From Chryseobacterium shigense (GTDB taxonomy: Bacteria; Bacteroidota; Bacteroidia; Flavobacteriales; Weeksellaceae): a stretch of 64,000 nt of DNA. The stretch lies in NCBI RefSeq assembly GCF_014207845.1, contig NZ_JACHLC010000005.1:124001-188000 (forward strand), read 5' to 3'. Positions within the stretch are counted from its first letter, which is position 1; each line of letters begins with the position of its first letter. This document shows, piece after piece, positions 15,743 through 23,320 of the stretch. Made by a program: the position numbers and the translations under genes. The notes below the pieces were generated by a model. The model was not told the DNA's origin. It searched no databases and worked only from the letters and a program-made list of their open reading frames with translations.

Positions 15743-15819
15743 AAATGAATGGTGAATTTTGTTTCACAAGTGAATGTTAAAAATTGACAGGCAACGCAAA
15801 TTGACAATCACCATTCATT
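15743..15819. repeat. GTGAAT-type inverted-repeat spacer
   Basis: AAATGAATGGTGA (about 15743-15755) is the reverse complement of TCACCATTCATTT (about 15807-15819). The interior carries more GTGAAT/TTGACA words. Related spacers occur near 17658, 49220 and 61255, so this is a dispersed repeat family. Confidence 0.55.
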
Positions 15820-15824
15820 TAAAA

Positions 15825-15898
15825 GATTTCGTAGCTCAATAGGTTAGAGTATCGGTTTCATAAGCCGGAGGTTGAAGGTTCGAGTCCTTCCGAAATTA
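15825..15898 (+). tRNA. tRNA-Met or tRNA-Ile2 (CAU)
   Basis: Acceptor GATTTCG/CGAAATT with one GU; anticodon loop TTCATAA; T stem GAAGG/CCTTC; discriminator A. If the wobble C is lysidinylated it would read ATA, a codon used twice in each leader ORF. Confidence 0.85.
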
Positions 15899-15904
15899 CA
15901 AAAC

Positions 15905-15976
15905 GATTTTGTAGCTCAACGGTAGAGCACCGGTCTGTTAAACCGGAAGTTGAAAGTTCGAATCTTTCCGGAATCG
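15905..15976 (+). tRNA. tRNA-Asn (GUU)
   Basis: Acceptor GATTTTG/CGGAATC with GU pairs; D arm GCTC/GAGC; anticodon stem CCGGT/ACCGG around CTGTTAA; T stem GAAAG/CTTTC; discriminator G. Confidence 0.88.
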
Positions 15977-16014
15977 CAGATAGCTAAATGTTAATTGTTT
16001 CGAAAAAAAGAGAA

Positions 16015-16085
16015 AAGAAAAGGTTTGTCAGGAGCAGAAGATCTTTACGCCAAAAACACGATAAAAAACAGACAGGCTTTTTCTT
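16015..16085 (+). ncRNA. Unknown hairpin RNA element, copy 1
   Basis: A 15-bp stem ends GTTTGTC/GACAGGC and encloses a loop with AGCAGAAGATCTT. Stem length and loop core recur in copies 2-4. GU and compensatory changes in the stem imply selection on RNA structure. Confidence 0.6.
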
Positions 16086-16145
16086 GACTCTGAATTATTG
16101 AGATTGAAAAGAATAAATAATAAACATAATATAAATTTTTAGATG

Positions 16146-16210
16146 AAAATAAAGTTTGTCGGGCGCAGAAGTTCTTATATCAAACAAAAAATTAAGACAG
16201 ACTTTATTTT
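16146..16210 (+). ncRNA. Unknown hairpin RNA element, copy 2
   Basis: A 15-bp continuous stem (AAAATAAAGTTTGTC with GACAGACTTTATTTT) encloses GGGCGCAGAAGTTCTTATA. It lies between tRNA-Asn and tRNA-Cys. Confidence 0.6.
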
Positions 16211-16287
16211 TTAATGAAAATCTAAATAAAAGAATAATCAGTAAAATGAAAATTACTCATTGCTCATTACTGATTACTTATAAAAAC

Positions 16288-16369
16288 GATGGTTCGCCAA
16301 AGTGGAAGAGTCGGGGCGGTCTGCAAAACCGTTGTGAAAACTTAGTGGGTTTGAATCCCATAACCATCT
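16288..16369 (+). tRNA. tRNA-Cys (GCA) with long variable region
   Basis: Acceptor GATGGTT/AACCATC is perfect. Anticodon loop is CTGCAAA. Discriminator T is the Cys identity base. The D arm and a roughly 12-nt variable region resemble the tRNA-Tyr that follows, so a Tyr/Leu-like body carries a Cys anticodon. Confidence 0.82.
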
Positions 16370-16407
16370 CAAATAACTAAAATGAGATTAGTTCCGGAGA
16401 AAAAGTA

Positions 16408-16463
16408 AAAGTTTGTCGAGCGTAGAAGTTCTTATATCAAACTAAAAATTACAGACAGGCTTT
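16408..16463 (+). ncRNA. Unknown hairpin RNA element, copy 3
   Basis: A 10-bp stem AAAGTTTGTC/GACAGGCTTT encloses GAGCGTAGAAGTTCTTATA. It lies between tRNA-Cys and tRNA-Tyr. Confidence 0.6.
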
Positions 16464-16563
16464 GTTTTTCTTCACAAAAAGAATTTAGATGGTAAAAATT
16501 AGAAAATGAAAATAAAGAATGAAAAAATTACCCATTACTAATTACTTATTACCCATCATATCT

Positions 16564-16650
16564 GGAAGTACGCCGAAGTTGGAGAGTCGGGGCAGACTGT
16601 AAATCTGTTGCTTTATTGCTGAGTAGGTTCGAATCCTGCTACTTCCACCA
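16564..16650 (+). tRNA. tRNA-Tyr (GUA)
   Basis: Acceptor GGAAGTA/TACTTCC, anticodon loop CTGTAAA, long class II variable arm (about 16610-16622), T stem GTAGG/CCTGC, discriminator A and encoded CCA. Confidence 0.88.
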
Positions 16651-16652
16651 AA

Positions 16653-16726
16653 ACCGCTGATAATGTAACGGCAGCATGCAGGAAATGTACTCTTGTTGTT
16701 CAGGTTCGATTCCTGGTCAGTCGGTT
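16653..16726 (+). tRNA. tRNA-Thr-like (UGU), degenerate
   Basis: The acceptor ACCGCTGA pairs with TCAGTCGGT only with a bulged T. Anticodon stem CAGGA/TCTTG encloses AATGTAC, which has A33 where U is nearly universal. The T arm is intact. It may be non-functional in translation. Confidence 0.68.
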
Positions 16727-16731
16727 CAAAA

Positions 16732-16803
16732 ACTCCATTAGCATAGAGGTGAGTGCATCCGGCTTTCTACCGGGAGACGAGGGTTCGGTTCCCTTATGGA
16801 GTA
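16732..16803 (+). tRNA. tRNA-Glu (UUC)
   Basis: Acceptor ACTCCAT/ATGGAGT is perfect. Anticodon stem TCCGG/CCGGG encloses CTTTCTA, with pyrimidine 37. T stem GAGGG/CCCTT. Discriminator A. Confidence 0.82.
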
Positions 16804-16900
16804 CAAATGTGAATGGTCAAAATCAGTTATACATAATGAATACCATGAAAGTTCAGATTTGAGTAATAAAATTGATCGATCATTCACAGAAAAACAGGAA

Positions 16901-16980
16901 GGAGAAAAGTTTGTCAAGCGCAGAAGATCTTACAAGCACTAACAAACAGGCATAGTTTTTAATATAGACAGGCTTTCTCT
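16901..16980 (+). ncRNA. Unknown hairpin RNA element, copy 4
   Basis: The stem GGAGAAAAGTTTGTC pairs with GACAGGCTTTCTCT with one bulge. The loop has the shared core GCGCAGAAGATCTTA plus an extra 15-20 nt. Confidence 0.58.
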
Positions 16981-17089
16981 GACCTTAATGATAAGTAATA
17001 AGTAATGAGCAATAAGTAATTTGTGAATAATGAATGAATAATTCTTTGGATTACTCATTACCAATTATTCATTACTCATAAAATAACCT

Positions 17090-17163
17090 GCGGGAATGGT
17101 GGAAATGGCAGACACACTTGATTTAGGCTCAAGGTTTTGGGGGTTCGAGGCCCTCTTCCCGTA
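17090..17163 (+). tRNA. tRNA-Leu (UAG), shortened variable arm
   Basis: Acceptor GCGGGAA/TTCCCGT; anticodon stem CTTGA/TCAAG around TTTAGGC; T stem GGGGG/CCCTC partly paired. The variable region is only about 6-7 nt although Leu tRNAs are normally class II. Confidence 0.82.
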
Positions 17164-17171
17164 CAAAAATT

Positions 17172-17245
17172 GCCTCTCTATTCCAATTGGCAGAGAAAAC
17201 GGATTTAAACCCCGTAAAGTCCCGGTTCAAATCCGGGGAGAGGTA
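17172..17245 (+). tRNA. tRNA-Leu (UAA), class I-like
   Basis: Acceptor GCCTCTC/GAGAGGT; anticodon loop TTTAAAC with one mismatch in the stem; T stem CCCGG/CCGGG. The variable loop is about 5 nt, again short for Leu, and the D stem is weak. Confidence 0.78.
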
Positions 17246-17338
17246 CAAAAAGTATAGGTAATAAGTAATTGCTGCGATGAATAAATTGTAAATGTAATGA
17301 ATGTATGGAATTACTTATTACTCAATACTTATAAATCC

Positions 17339-17411
17339 GGAAGAGTGGTGTAGCAGGTCTGCACGTTAGTCTGAAAAACTAAAGGTACAGGTTCGATTCC
17401 TGTCTGTTCCA
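17339..17411 (+). tRNA. tRNA-Phe (GAA)
   Basis: Acceptor GGAAGAG/CTGTTCC with one G-G mismatch; anticodon stem TTAGT/ACTAA around CTGAAAA; T stem ACAGG/CCTGT; discriminator A. Confidence 0.82.
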
Positions 17412-17501
17412 CAAAATATGTGTAATGAGTAATGTACAATAAGTAATCAATGACATACAAAAATATATTACGAATTACCTATTACTCATTACTTATGAAA
17501 C

Positions 17502-17574
17502 TGATTCATAGTGTAATTGGTCAGCACACAAGACTTTGACTCTTGCTGTTCAGGTTCGAGTCCTGGTGAATCAA
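17502..17574 (+). tRNA. tRNA-Gln (UUG)
   Basis: Acceptor TGATTCA/TGAATCA is perfect; anticodon stem CAAGA/TCTTG around CTTTGAC; T arm TCAGG/CCTGG; discriminator A. Confidence 0.87.
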
Positions 17575-17581
17575 CAAATTT

Positions 17582-17652
17582 ACTCTGATAGTGTAATGGC
17601 AGCATCTCAGTCTCCAAAACTGATGGTATTGGTTCGGGTCCGGTTCAGAGTG
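17582..17652 (+). tRNA. tRNA-Trp (CCA)
   Basis: Acceptor ACTCTGA/TCAGAGT is perfect; anticodon stem TCAGT/ACTGA around CTCCAAA; T stem ATTGG/CCGGT with GU pairs; discriminator G as usual for Trp. Last member of the array, about 130 nt before the RNA-repair operon. Confidence 0.87.
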
Positions 17653-17781
17653 CAAAAAAGTGAATGGCTAATAGTGAATTTTACTTCATAAGTGAATTTA
17701 AATTGATAAGTGAAACGAACTGACAATTCACGATTGACAAATTAAAATACAAACAAAACAAATTTAAAACATGTAGAAAAA

Positions 17782-18267
17782 ATGGAAACGCAACAAGAAA
17801 TATGGCAGAACATGAATGGAAATTTTTTCCGGAAACCTATCACGCAGCTGGTAGAAGAAGCCATTATCCGCGAACAGGCTAACGGCCACCGTCTTAAAGT
17901 ATGTGTGGGTTCAGACTCTCACGTTTATGGAGACGCAATTAATTACGCAACGGCAGTAGTATTTGTTCGTGAAGGAAAAGGAGCGTTTACCTTTATCAGA
18001 AAAGAAAGAGAAATACAGAAAATCAGTATCAAAGAACGAATGCTGAACGAGGTAAACAGATCCGTAGAAATTGCTTACGCTATCTGTGCCGTTCTGGATG
18101 CTTATGGTGTGGAAATGGAGGTACACGCAGACATTAATACCGACCCCGATTTTAAATCAAATACCGCATTGAAAGATGCTATGGGCTATATTCTGGGAAT
18201 GGGATATGTGTTTAAGGCAAAACCTCACGCATTTGCAAGCTCCAATTGTGCTGATATGATGGTTTAA
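17782..18267 (+). CDS. RNase H-fold nuclease, YkuK/DUF458-like
   Basis: The 161 residues show an RNase H-like core. V-C-V-G-S-D-S-H (about 40) carries the first acidic residue, a Glu-containing helix lies near 85-95, and V-H-A-D-I-N-T-D (about 115-122) carries further metal ligands. It probably cuts RNA. First gene of the repair operon, directly after the tRNA array with no terminator between them, so read-through could co-express them. Confidence 0.78.
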   Translation: METQQEIWQNMNGNFFRKPITQLVEEAIIREQANGHRLKVCVGSDSHVYGDAINYATAVVFVREGKGAFTFIRKEREIQKISIKERMLNEVNRSVEIAYAICAVLDAYGVEMEVHADINTDPDFKSNTALKDAMGYILGMGYVFKAKPHAFASSNCADMMV

Positions 18268-18306
18268 AATATAAAACGACAGGTATTCAAAAATAAAAAT
18301 GGAATC

Positions 18307-18678
18307 ATGGAACTCACAAAAAGATTATTGTTTCTCGATGATATAAGATATCCAATTGAAGCATATCATTATACCAGACAGGATATTTTCCTCAGAAAAG
18401 ACTGGCATATTGTCCGCAATTACGAACAGTTTGTGAACAGGATTCTTGAAAAAGGACTTCCGGAAATGATCTCTTTTGATCATGACCTGGCGGATGAACA
18501 TTATCTGGAGCCGGATACCCTGAAATTTGTAGAGAAAACAGGCTACGATTGTGCCAAATGGCTGGTAGAATATTGCATGGATAACTATTTGAATCTGCCA
18601 AAATTCTACTGCCATTCTATGAATCCGGTAGGAAAGGAAAATATTGAAAGCCTTTTAAAAAACTTTAAAAAATTGTAA
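18307..18678 (+). CDS. Cyclic-phosphate processing receiver-like protein (cREC)
   Basis: The 123 residues have L-F-L-D-D-I-R (about 8), I-S-F-D-H-D-L (about 56) and T-G-Y-D-C-A-K-W-L (about 79). These are the hallmarks of the receiver-derived family that Burroughs and Aravind linked to processing of cyclic phosphates in RNA repair. The RNA ligase two genes downstream fits, since 2',3'-cyclic ends must be opened before ligation. It overlaps the next gene by 1 nt. Confidence 0.8.
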   Translation: MELTKRLLFLDDIRYPIEAYHYTRQDIFLRKDWHIVRNYEQFVNRILEKGLPEMISFDHDLADEHYLEPDTLKFVEKTGYDCAKWLVEYCMDNYLNLPKFYCHSMNPVGKENIESLLKNFKKL

Positions 18679-19250
18679 TGGATATTTTTAGATTAATTCA
18701 GGATATAAAAACGCATCTGAAGCTCAGCTTTGATGAAGCTGATAGGTGGTTTGATAAAGATCAGAAAACGTTAAATTATAAGCCTTCAAATGGAGGATGG
18801 ACTACTCACCAAATTCTTGAACATATTTATCTTACAAACTTTTATCTGCTTATCCTTATTGAAAAAGGATCGAAAAAAGCAATGCGAAATTATAAAGCTC
18901 TTGATTTGGATGCTGAAATAAAAGATTACAGTTTCGATAAAGAAAAGTTTGAAAAAGTAGGAGAGTATGGCGCTTTTGAATGGATAAGACCGGAACATAT
19001 GGAGCCAAAAGGAGACTTAAATTTAAATCAGATAAGGAATTTAATTTCCCAGCAGTATCATCAGTGTTTAAACTATTTAAATCTGATGAAAAATGGTGAA
19101 GGCCTCCTTTGCAAAACAACGATGACTGTAAATGATTTAGGAAAAATTAATGCCTATGAGTACATTTATTTTCTCTCACTTCATACCCAGCGGCACATTA
19201 CTCAAATGCTGAATAATGAATCAGAAACTATTAAAAAATTTAAAAAATGA
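18678..19250 (+). CDS. DinB-like four-helix metal-binding protein
   Basis: The 190-residue helical bundle has the DinB_2 pattern: W-T-T-H-Q-I-L-E-H near 38-46 and H-T-Q-R-H near the C-terminus supply His ligands. Its biochemical role is unknown; the family includes thiol-dependent transferases. It overlaps the RNA ligase gene by 4 nt, so it is part of the same machinery. Confidence 0.8.
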   Translation: MDIFRLIQDIKTHLKLSFDEADRWFDKDQKTLNYKPSNGGWTTHQILEHIYLTNFYLLILIEKGSKKAMRNYKALDLDAEIKDYSFDKEKFEKVGEYGAFEWIRPEHMEPKGDLNLNQIRNLISQQYHQCLNYLNLMKNGEGLLCKTTMTVNDLGKINAYEYIYFLSLHTQRHITQMLNNESETIKKFKK

Positions 19251-20263
19251 TTTTCAAAACATATAACTCTATAGAAAATGCTTACCAAACCCGTGTGGTC
19301 GATCAGATCAGGTTACAGGGTTTTGGGGATGAGTTTTTTATAGTACAGGAAAAGGTTCACGGGGCTAATTTCTCTTTCTTTACCGATGGAAAGGGAATTA
19401 AGATCGGAAAAAGAACCGCTTTTATTGAAAAAGATGAAAAGTTTTTCAATGCTCACCAGATTTTGGAAAAGTACAGGAAAAATGTGATCAATTTATTCCA
19501 TAAAGTGAAAAGCATATATCCTGATACTGAAACTGTAGTAATCTACGGAGAATTATTCGGGGGAGGTTACAAACACAAAGAAGTAGTACCCGTAAAAGAC
19601 GCTGTAAAAGTGCAGAAAGGTATTGAATATGTACCTCACAACGAATTCTATGCTTTCGACATTAAATTGAACGGTACTACTTATCTGGATACAGATTTGG
19701 TGAATATGATTTTCGAAGAAACAGGATTTTTCTATGCTAAAATTTTATTTCAGGGTTCACTTGAAGAAGCTTTGAGATTTCCGAACGCTTTTGATTCCAA
19801 AATCCCGGGCTGGCTTGGCCTTCCTGAAATTGAAAACAATATCTGTGAAGGAACTATTGTCAAAACTTTGAAAACCAGGTATTTTGGAAACGGTTCAAGA
19901 GTTATTCTGAAAAATAAGAATGAAAAATGGACTGAAAAATCCAAAATGGTGAGAAAGCAGGAGAAAACTGTTCAAAAACAGGTCAGCTTCAGTGAAACTG
20001 CTCAAAATATCTGGGAAGAGATTCAAAAATATGTCACTGTAAACAGGTTAAATAATGTAGTAAGCAAAATTGGAGAATTTGAACCCAAAATGCTTGGTAG
20101 GATTATAGGCCTTTTTGCACAAGATATTTTGGAAGATTTTGGAAAAGATTTTCCTGAAGTTTTTAGCACAGTGGAAAAAGAAGAACAGAAAAGAATCAAT
20201 AAAAAACTGAATACTTTGGTTATTGATTTTATAAAAGAAGAGTTGATGACTCTTAAAGTTTAG
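19247..20263 (+). CDS. RNA ligase, T4 Rnl2-like
   Basis: Seals 3'-OH/5'-phosphate RNA nicks through a covalent Lys-AMP. Nucleotidyltransferase motifs are present: I (E-K-V-H-G, about 37), III (V-I-Y-G-E-L-F-G, about 99), IIIa (F-Y-A-F-D-I, about 140), IV (E-G-T-I-V-K, about 203) and V (V-I-L-K-N-K-N, about 222). The C-terminal roughly 95 residues form a helical domain of Rnl2 size. Core enzyme of the repair operon; damaged tRNA is the likely substrate given the adjacent array. Confidence 0.9.
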   Translation: MIFKTYNSIENAYQTRVVDQIRLQGFGDEFFIVQEKVHGANFSFFTDGKGIKIGKRTAFIEKDEKFFNAHQILEKYRKNVINLFHKVKSIYPDTETVVIYGELFGGGYKHKEVVPVKDAVKVQKGIEYVPHNEFYAFDIKLNGTTYLDTDLVNMIFEETGFFYAKILFQGSLEEALRFPNAFDSKIPGWLGLPEIENNICEGTIVKTLKTRYFGNGSRVILKNKNEKWTEKSKMVRKQEKTVQKQVSFSETAQNIWEEIQKYVTVNRLNNVVSKIGEFEPKMLGRIIGLFAQDILEDFGKDFPEVFSTVEKEEQKRINKKLNTLVIDFIKEELMTLKV

Positions 20264-20377
20264 TTTCGGTAATTTTTTACCGGAACTTTTTTACATTTAA
20301 AAATGAAACCGCCAGCATCAGAGTGTGATAATTCACTTCCAAAGAATTTTTGGCGGTGGTAAAAAAAGAAAAAAATT

Positions 20378-21325
20378 ATGTTACAGGCAGAAATAAAAAG
20401 TCTTTTAAGAGAAGACATCAGTATATTGATAAAAACAACCAATTCAGGAAAGCATTACTTGTATGACTGTGGTGAAGCCAGCTTATTGACAGTAAAAGAA
20501 ATACAGTCACTTTCAGCAGTATTCATCAGCCATACACACATCGATCATTTTTCCAATTTTGACGGAATTTTCAGGCATCAGATTGGAAGCGGAGAAAAAA
20601 TTGTCATCTGCGGACCGAAAAATATCCATCATCAGATTGAATCTCGCTTAAAATCTTACACATGGAACCTGGTGGATGAAAATGCCATTGAATATGAAAT
20701 CCGGGAAATTGTTTCAGAAGAAGAAATTAATGTCTATAGAATCCGTCCGCCATATTGGAAGCCCGAATTGGTGACAACTCAGAATTTCCTTTTTGAAGAC
20801 GAATATGTGAATGTTGATTTCGCGATTCTTGACCATAAAACAGATTCTATTGCTTATCTGTTTAAGGAAAAAGATTCAGTTACTTTTAATGAAAACGGTT
20901 CCGGATTCAAAAAAGGAAAATGGATCGGCGAACTGAAAGCAGCTTTTGAAAACGACCAGTCAGAAAAAGAAATTGAGATTGAAGGAACAGTTTACAAAGC
21001 TTTTGATTTATTCCGTTTATTGACAAAAAATGCAGGCTACAGACTAGGCGTCATTATGGATCATGCCGTTTGTGAAAGCAATTATGATAAGCTAAAAACG
21101 GTTTTCAAAAGAGCGGATATGGTTTACATTGAAACATTTTACAAAGATGAGGATCAGGAATTTGCAAAGATCAATTATCACAGCTTCGCTTCTGCATCAG
21201 GAAAGATTATGAAAGATTGTCAGGTGAAAGAATCAGTTCCCATCCATTTTTCAAGAAGATATACGGAAAATGATGTAACTGAAATTGAAACTGCTTTTTA
21301 TAAAGCATTCTCAGAAACTAACTAA
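20378..21325 (+). CDS. Metallo-beta-lactamase fold hydrolase, RNase Z-like
   Basis: The 315 residues carry L-Y-D-C-G (about 30), I-S-H-T-H-I-D-H-F (about 50), I-M-D-H (about 228) and a late N-Y-H-S. This is a full set of zinc ligands resembling tRNase Z or phosphodiesterase members. In this operon it may trim or open RNA 3' ends. About 114 nt separate it from the ligase gene. Confidence 0.8.
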   Translation: MLQAEIKSLLREDISILIKTTNSGKHYLYDCGEASLLTVKEIQSLSAVFISHTHIDHFSNFDGIFRHQIGSGEKIVICGPKNIHHQIESRLKSYTWNLVDENAIEYEIREIVSEEEINVYRIRPPYWKPELVTTQNFLFEDEYVNVDFAILDHKTDSIAYLFKEKDSVTFNENGSGFKKGKWIGELKAAFENDQSEKEIEIEGTVYKAFDLFRLLTKNAGYRLGVIMDHAVCESNYDKLKTVFKRADMVYIETFYKDEDQEFAKINYHSFASASGKIMKDCQVKESVPIHFSRRYTENDVTEIETAFYKAFSETN

Positions 21326-21360
21326 AGCTTGAACTAAAAATCAGTATGATTTAAAAAACA

Positions 21361-21410
21361 GATAAACACAATCATCTGTGAAAATCTGCGCAATCTGTGG
21401 TAAAAAAAAT
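21361..21410 (+). repeat. ATCTGTG-type dispersed repeat
   Basis: Contains CAATCATCTGTGAAAATCTG and AATCTGTGGTAAAAAAA. Related copies occur at 28158-28200 and in the large inverted repeat at 40933-41032. Confidence 0.55.
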
Positions 21411-21444
21411 GTACTAAAACATTAACAAACAAACTATTAAAAAA

Positions 21445-22011
21445 ATGAAACCAAATATATTTTTTACAGCAGACCACCATTTCGGTCATGCCAATATTAT
21501 AAAATTTTCAGAACGGCCATTTGAGTCCCTGGATCATATGAATGAAGAACTCATCAAAAGATGGAACGAAAAGATCAGCAGCAACGATACCGTCTACCAT
21601 CTTGGCGATGTCAGCTTGGGAAAACCCGACTTCACCAAAGAAATTCTGGATAGATTAAACGGTAAGATCCATTTGATCAAAGGAAACCACGAAGGCGCAG
21701 CCCTCACATATCCCAAACGTTTTGATTCCATAAGAGATTACCACGAACTGAGAATTGATGAACCCGAAAATGCCAACGGCAAACAGAAAATCATTCTCCT
21801 GCACTACGCTATGCGTACATGGAACGGCTCACATCGCGGGGTATGGCAGCTGTACGGCCACTCACACGGAACCTTGCCTGATGATGAAATGGCATTAAGC
21901 TTCGATGTAGGGGTAGACTGTCACAATTTCTATCCGGTTTCTTACGAAGAAGTCAAAGAAATTATGAAGCGAAAGAAATGCTCGCCGCCATTTAACACAA
22001 GAGAAGAATAG
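21445..22011 (+). CDS. Calcineurin-like metallophosphoesterase
   Basis: The 188 residues have all five family motifs: D-H-H-F-G-H (about 10), G-D-V (about 53), G-N-H-E (about 76), L-H-Y (about 114) and Y-G-H-S-H-G (about 133). Related small enzymes act on cyclic or terminal phosphates; end-healing before ligation is a reasonable guess here. Confidence 0.85.
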   Translation: MKPNIFFTADHHFGHANIIKFSERPFESLDHMNEELIKRWNEKISSNDTVYHLGDVSLGKPDFTKEILDRLNGKIHLIKGNHEGAALTYPKRFDSIRDYHELRIDEPENANGKQKIILLHYAMRTWNGSHRGVWQLYGHSHGTLPDDEMALSFDVGVDCHNFYPVSYEEVKEIMKRKKCSPPFNTREE

Positions 22012-22105
22012 TATTTTGAATAGTCATGGATGAAAGAGTGAAAACCGGATTTTGTAAAACTTCCAACCTTTCTTATCCATTTTTTTAACAACAAAATGTA
22101 AACAA

Positions 22106-22657
22106 ATGAAAACAACAGAAAATATATTAATTATTGACCTGGAAGCCACCTGCTGGGATGAACGGCCCCCCAGAGGCCAGGAAAGCGAGATTATTGAAAT
22201 CGGTGTCTGTATTATGAACACAAAAACCGGTGCAATCTCAAAAAATGAAGGCATTTTAGTGAAACCACAATATTCAAAGGTAAGCCCTTTCTGTACGGAA
22301 CTTACCACCATCACCCAAAGAATGCTGGATGATGAAGGAATTATGCTGGAAGATGCACTGGATATTCTGAGAGCTGAATATAACTCCGAGGATCTTACCT
22401 GGGCCAGCTATGGAAACTATGATCTGAATATGCTACAGAACCAGGCCAGGAGATTCAATGTGGATTATCCGCTGAGTAACGATCATATCAATGTAAAGAC
22501 ATTGTTTGGCCAGCTGCATCCAACGGTAAGAAAAAGTGTAGGAATGAGCCGTGCCTTAGGCGAGCTTAACCTGAAACTTGAAGGTACCCACCACAGAGGT
22601 GTTGATGACGCAAAGAATATTGCAAAGATTCTTCATTGGTGCTTGAGGCAATCTTAA
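22106..22657 (+). CDS. DEDDh 3'-5' exonuclease, ERI1/KapD-like
   Basis: The 183 residues carry ExoI I-I-D-L-E-A-T-C-W (about 10), ExoII Y-G-N-Y-D-L-N-M-L (about 106) and ExoIII H-R-G-V-D-D-A (about 168), the complete DEDDh set. The E-A-T-C-W signature is typical of ERI1/KapD exoribonucleases. It probably trims 3' ends of damaged RNA. Last gene before the operon's terminator. Confidence 0.87.
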   Translation: MKTTENILIIDLEATCWDERPPRGQESEIIEIGVCIMNTKTGAISKNEGILVKPQYSKVSPFCTELTTITQRMLDDEGIMLEDALDILRAEYNSEDLTWASYGNYDLNMLQNQARRFNVDYPLSNDHINVKTLFGQLHPTVRKSVGMSRALGELNLKLEGTHHRGVDDAKNIAKILHWCLRQS

Positions 22658-22684
22658 TACAATCATTATTAAAAATGTAGTATG

Positions 22685-22714
22685 CTCCCTTTTTTAAGGG
22701 AGTTTTTTATTGCT
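22685..22714 (+). terminator. Terminator of the RNA-repair operon
   Basis: Stem CTCCCTT/AAGGGAG with a TTTT loop, followed by six T. Confidence 0.85.
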
Positions 22715-22926
22715 TAAAAAATTGAATAATGAACTCTCAATCAAATTGATAATAAAAATCTGGCAGTTTAAATAAAAAGAGCGAAGTATTCTTTTAACTT
22801 TTATTCGGAAATGCCTGCTGAACTGTTGTTTAAAGCATAATTTTTTGTTAAAAAATTCACTTTATAGGGATAATTGTATGCCGGTCAGTCCTTTTTTTGT
22901 TATTTTAGGCCCTAAAGACTGGAATC

Positions 22927-23256
22927 ATGCTTATTGAACATGAATGGAAGAGGATTTATTTTAACCATAAACTCAGAAAAATAATTCCTTTTTATAAAAA
23001 ATTTAACTCCAGGGAGAAAAAAGAAACTGCGGTCATTTTAAAGGAATTTTTAAATAGAGACCGGAGATATAATCCTATTTCCATGCTTTCCCTTCTGAAT
23101 TCTGAGCGGATTCCGGAACAGTACCAGGCTTCATGCCATTATCCAATACCTGTAAATCCCATTAATGAATTTTCGAATCGTATGTTCCCGGATGTACAGG
23201 AAACTGCTATCATAAACTGTTGCCTATTAATCATCTTAAAATGGATCATATGGTGA
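22927..23256 (+). pseudogene. N-terminal remnant paralogue of the next gene (109 aa)
   Basis: Residues 14-48 (H-K-L-R-K-I-I-P-F-Y-K-K) align with the start of the 898-residue protein that follows (K-T-H-E-I-I-P-Y-L-K-K), including the E-x-K/R-K-x spacing. The rest diverges and stops at 109 residues. It looks like a truncated duplicate, though a short functional protein is possible. Confidence 0.55.
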
Positions 23257-23320
23257 CGGAAGACTAAAAGAATGACAAAACAAAAATAACCTGAAAAAAT
23301 TATTACCAAATTAAAAACAA

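Noticed and set aside
16156..16380. 74-codon plus-strand ORF in the tRNA array
   Set aside because: It runs through hairpin element 2 and tRNA-Cys, so it is a chance frame across RNA genes.
15286..17652. CRISPR-like array
   Set aside because: Repeated words are tRNA T arms and the four hairpin elements; there is no constant repeat length, no unique spacers and no cas genes.
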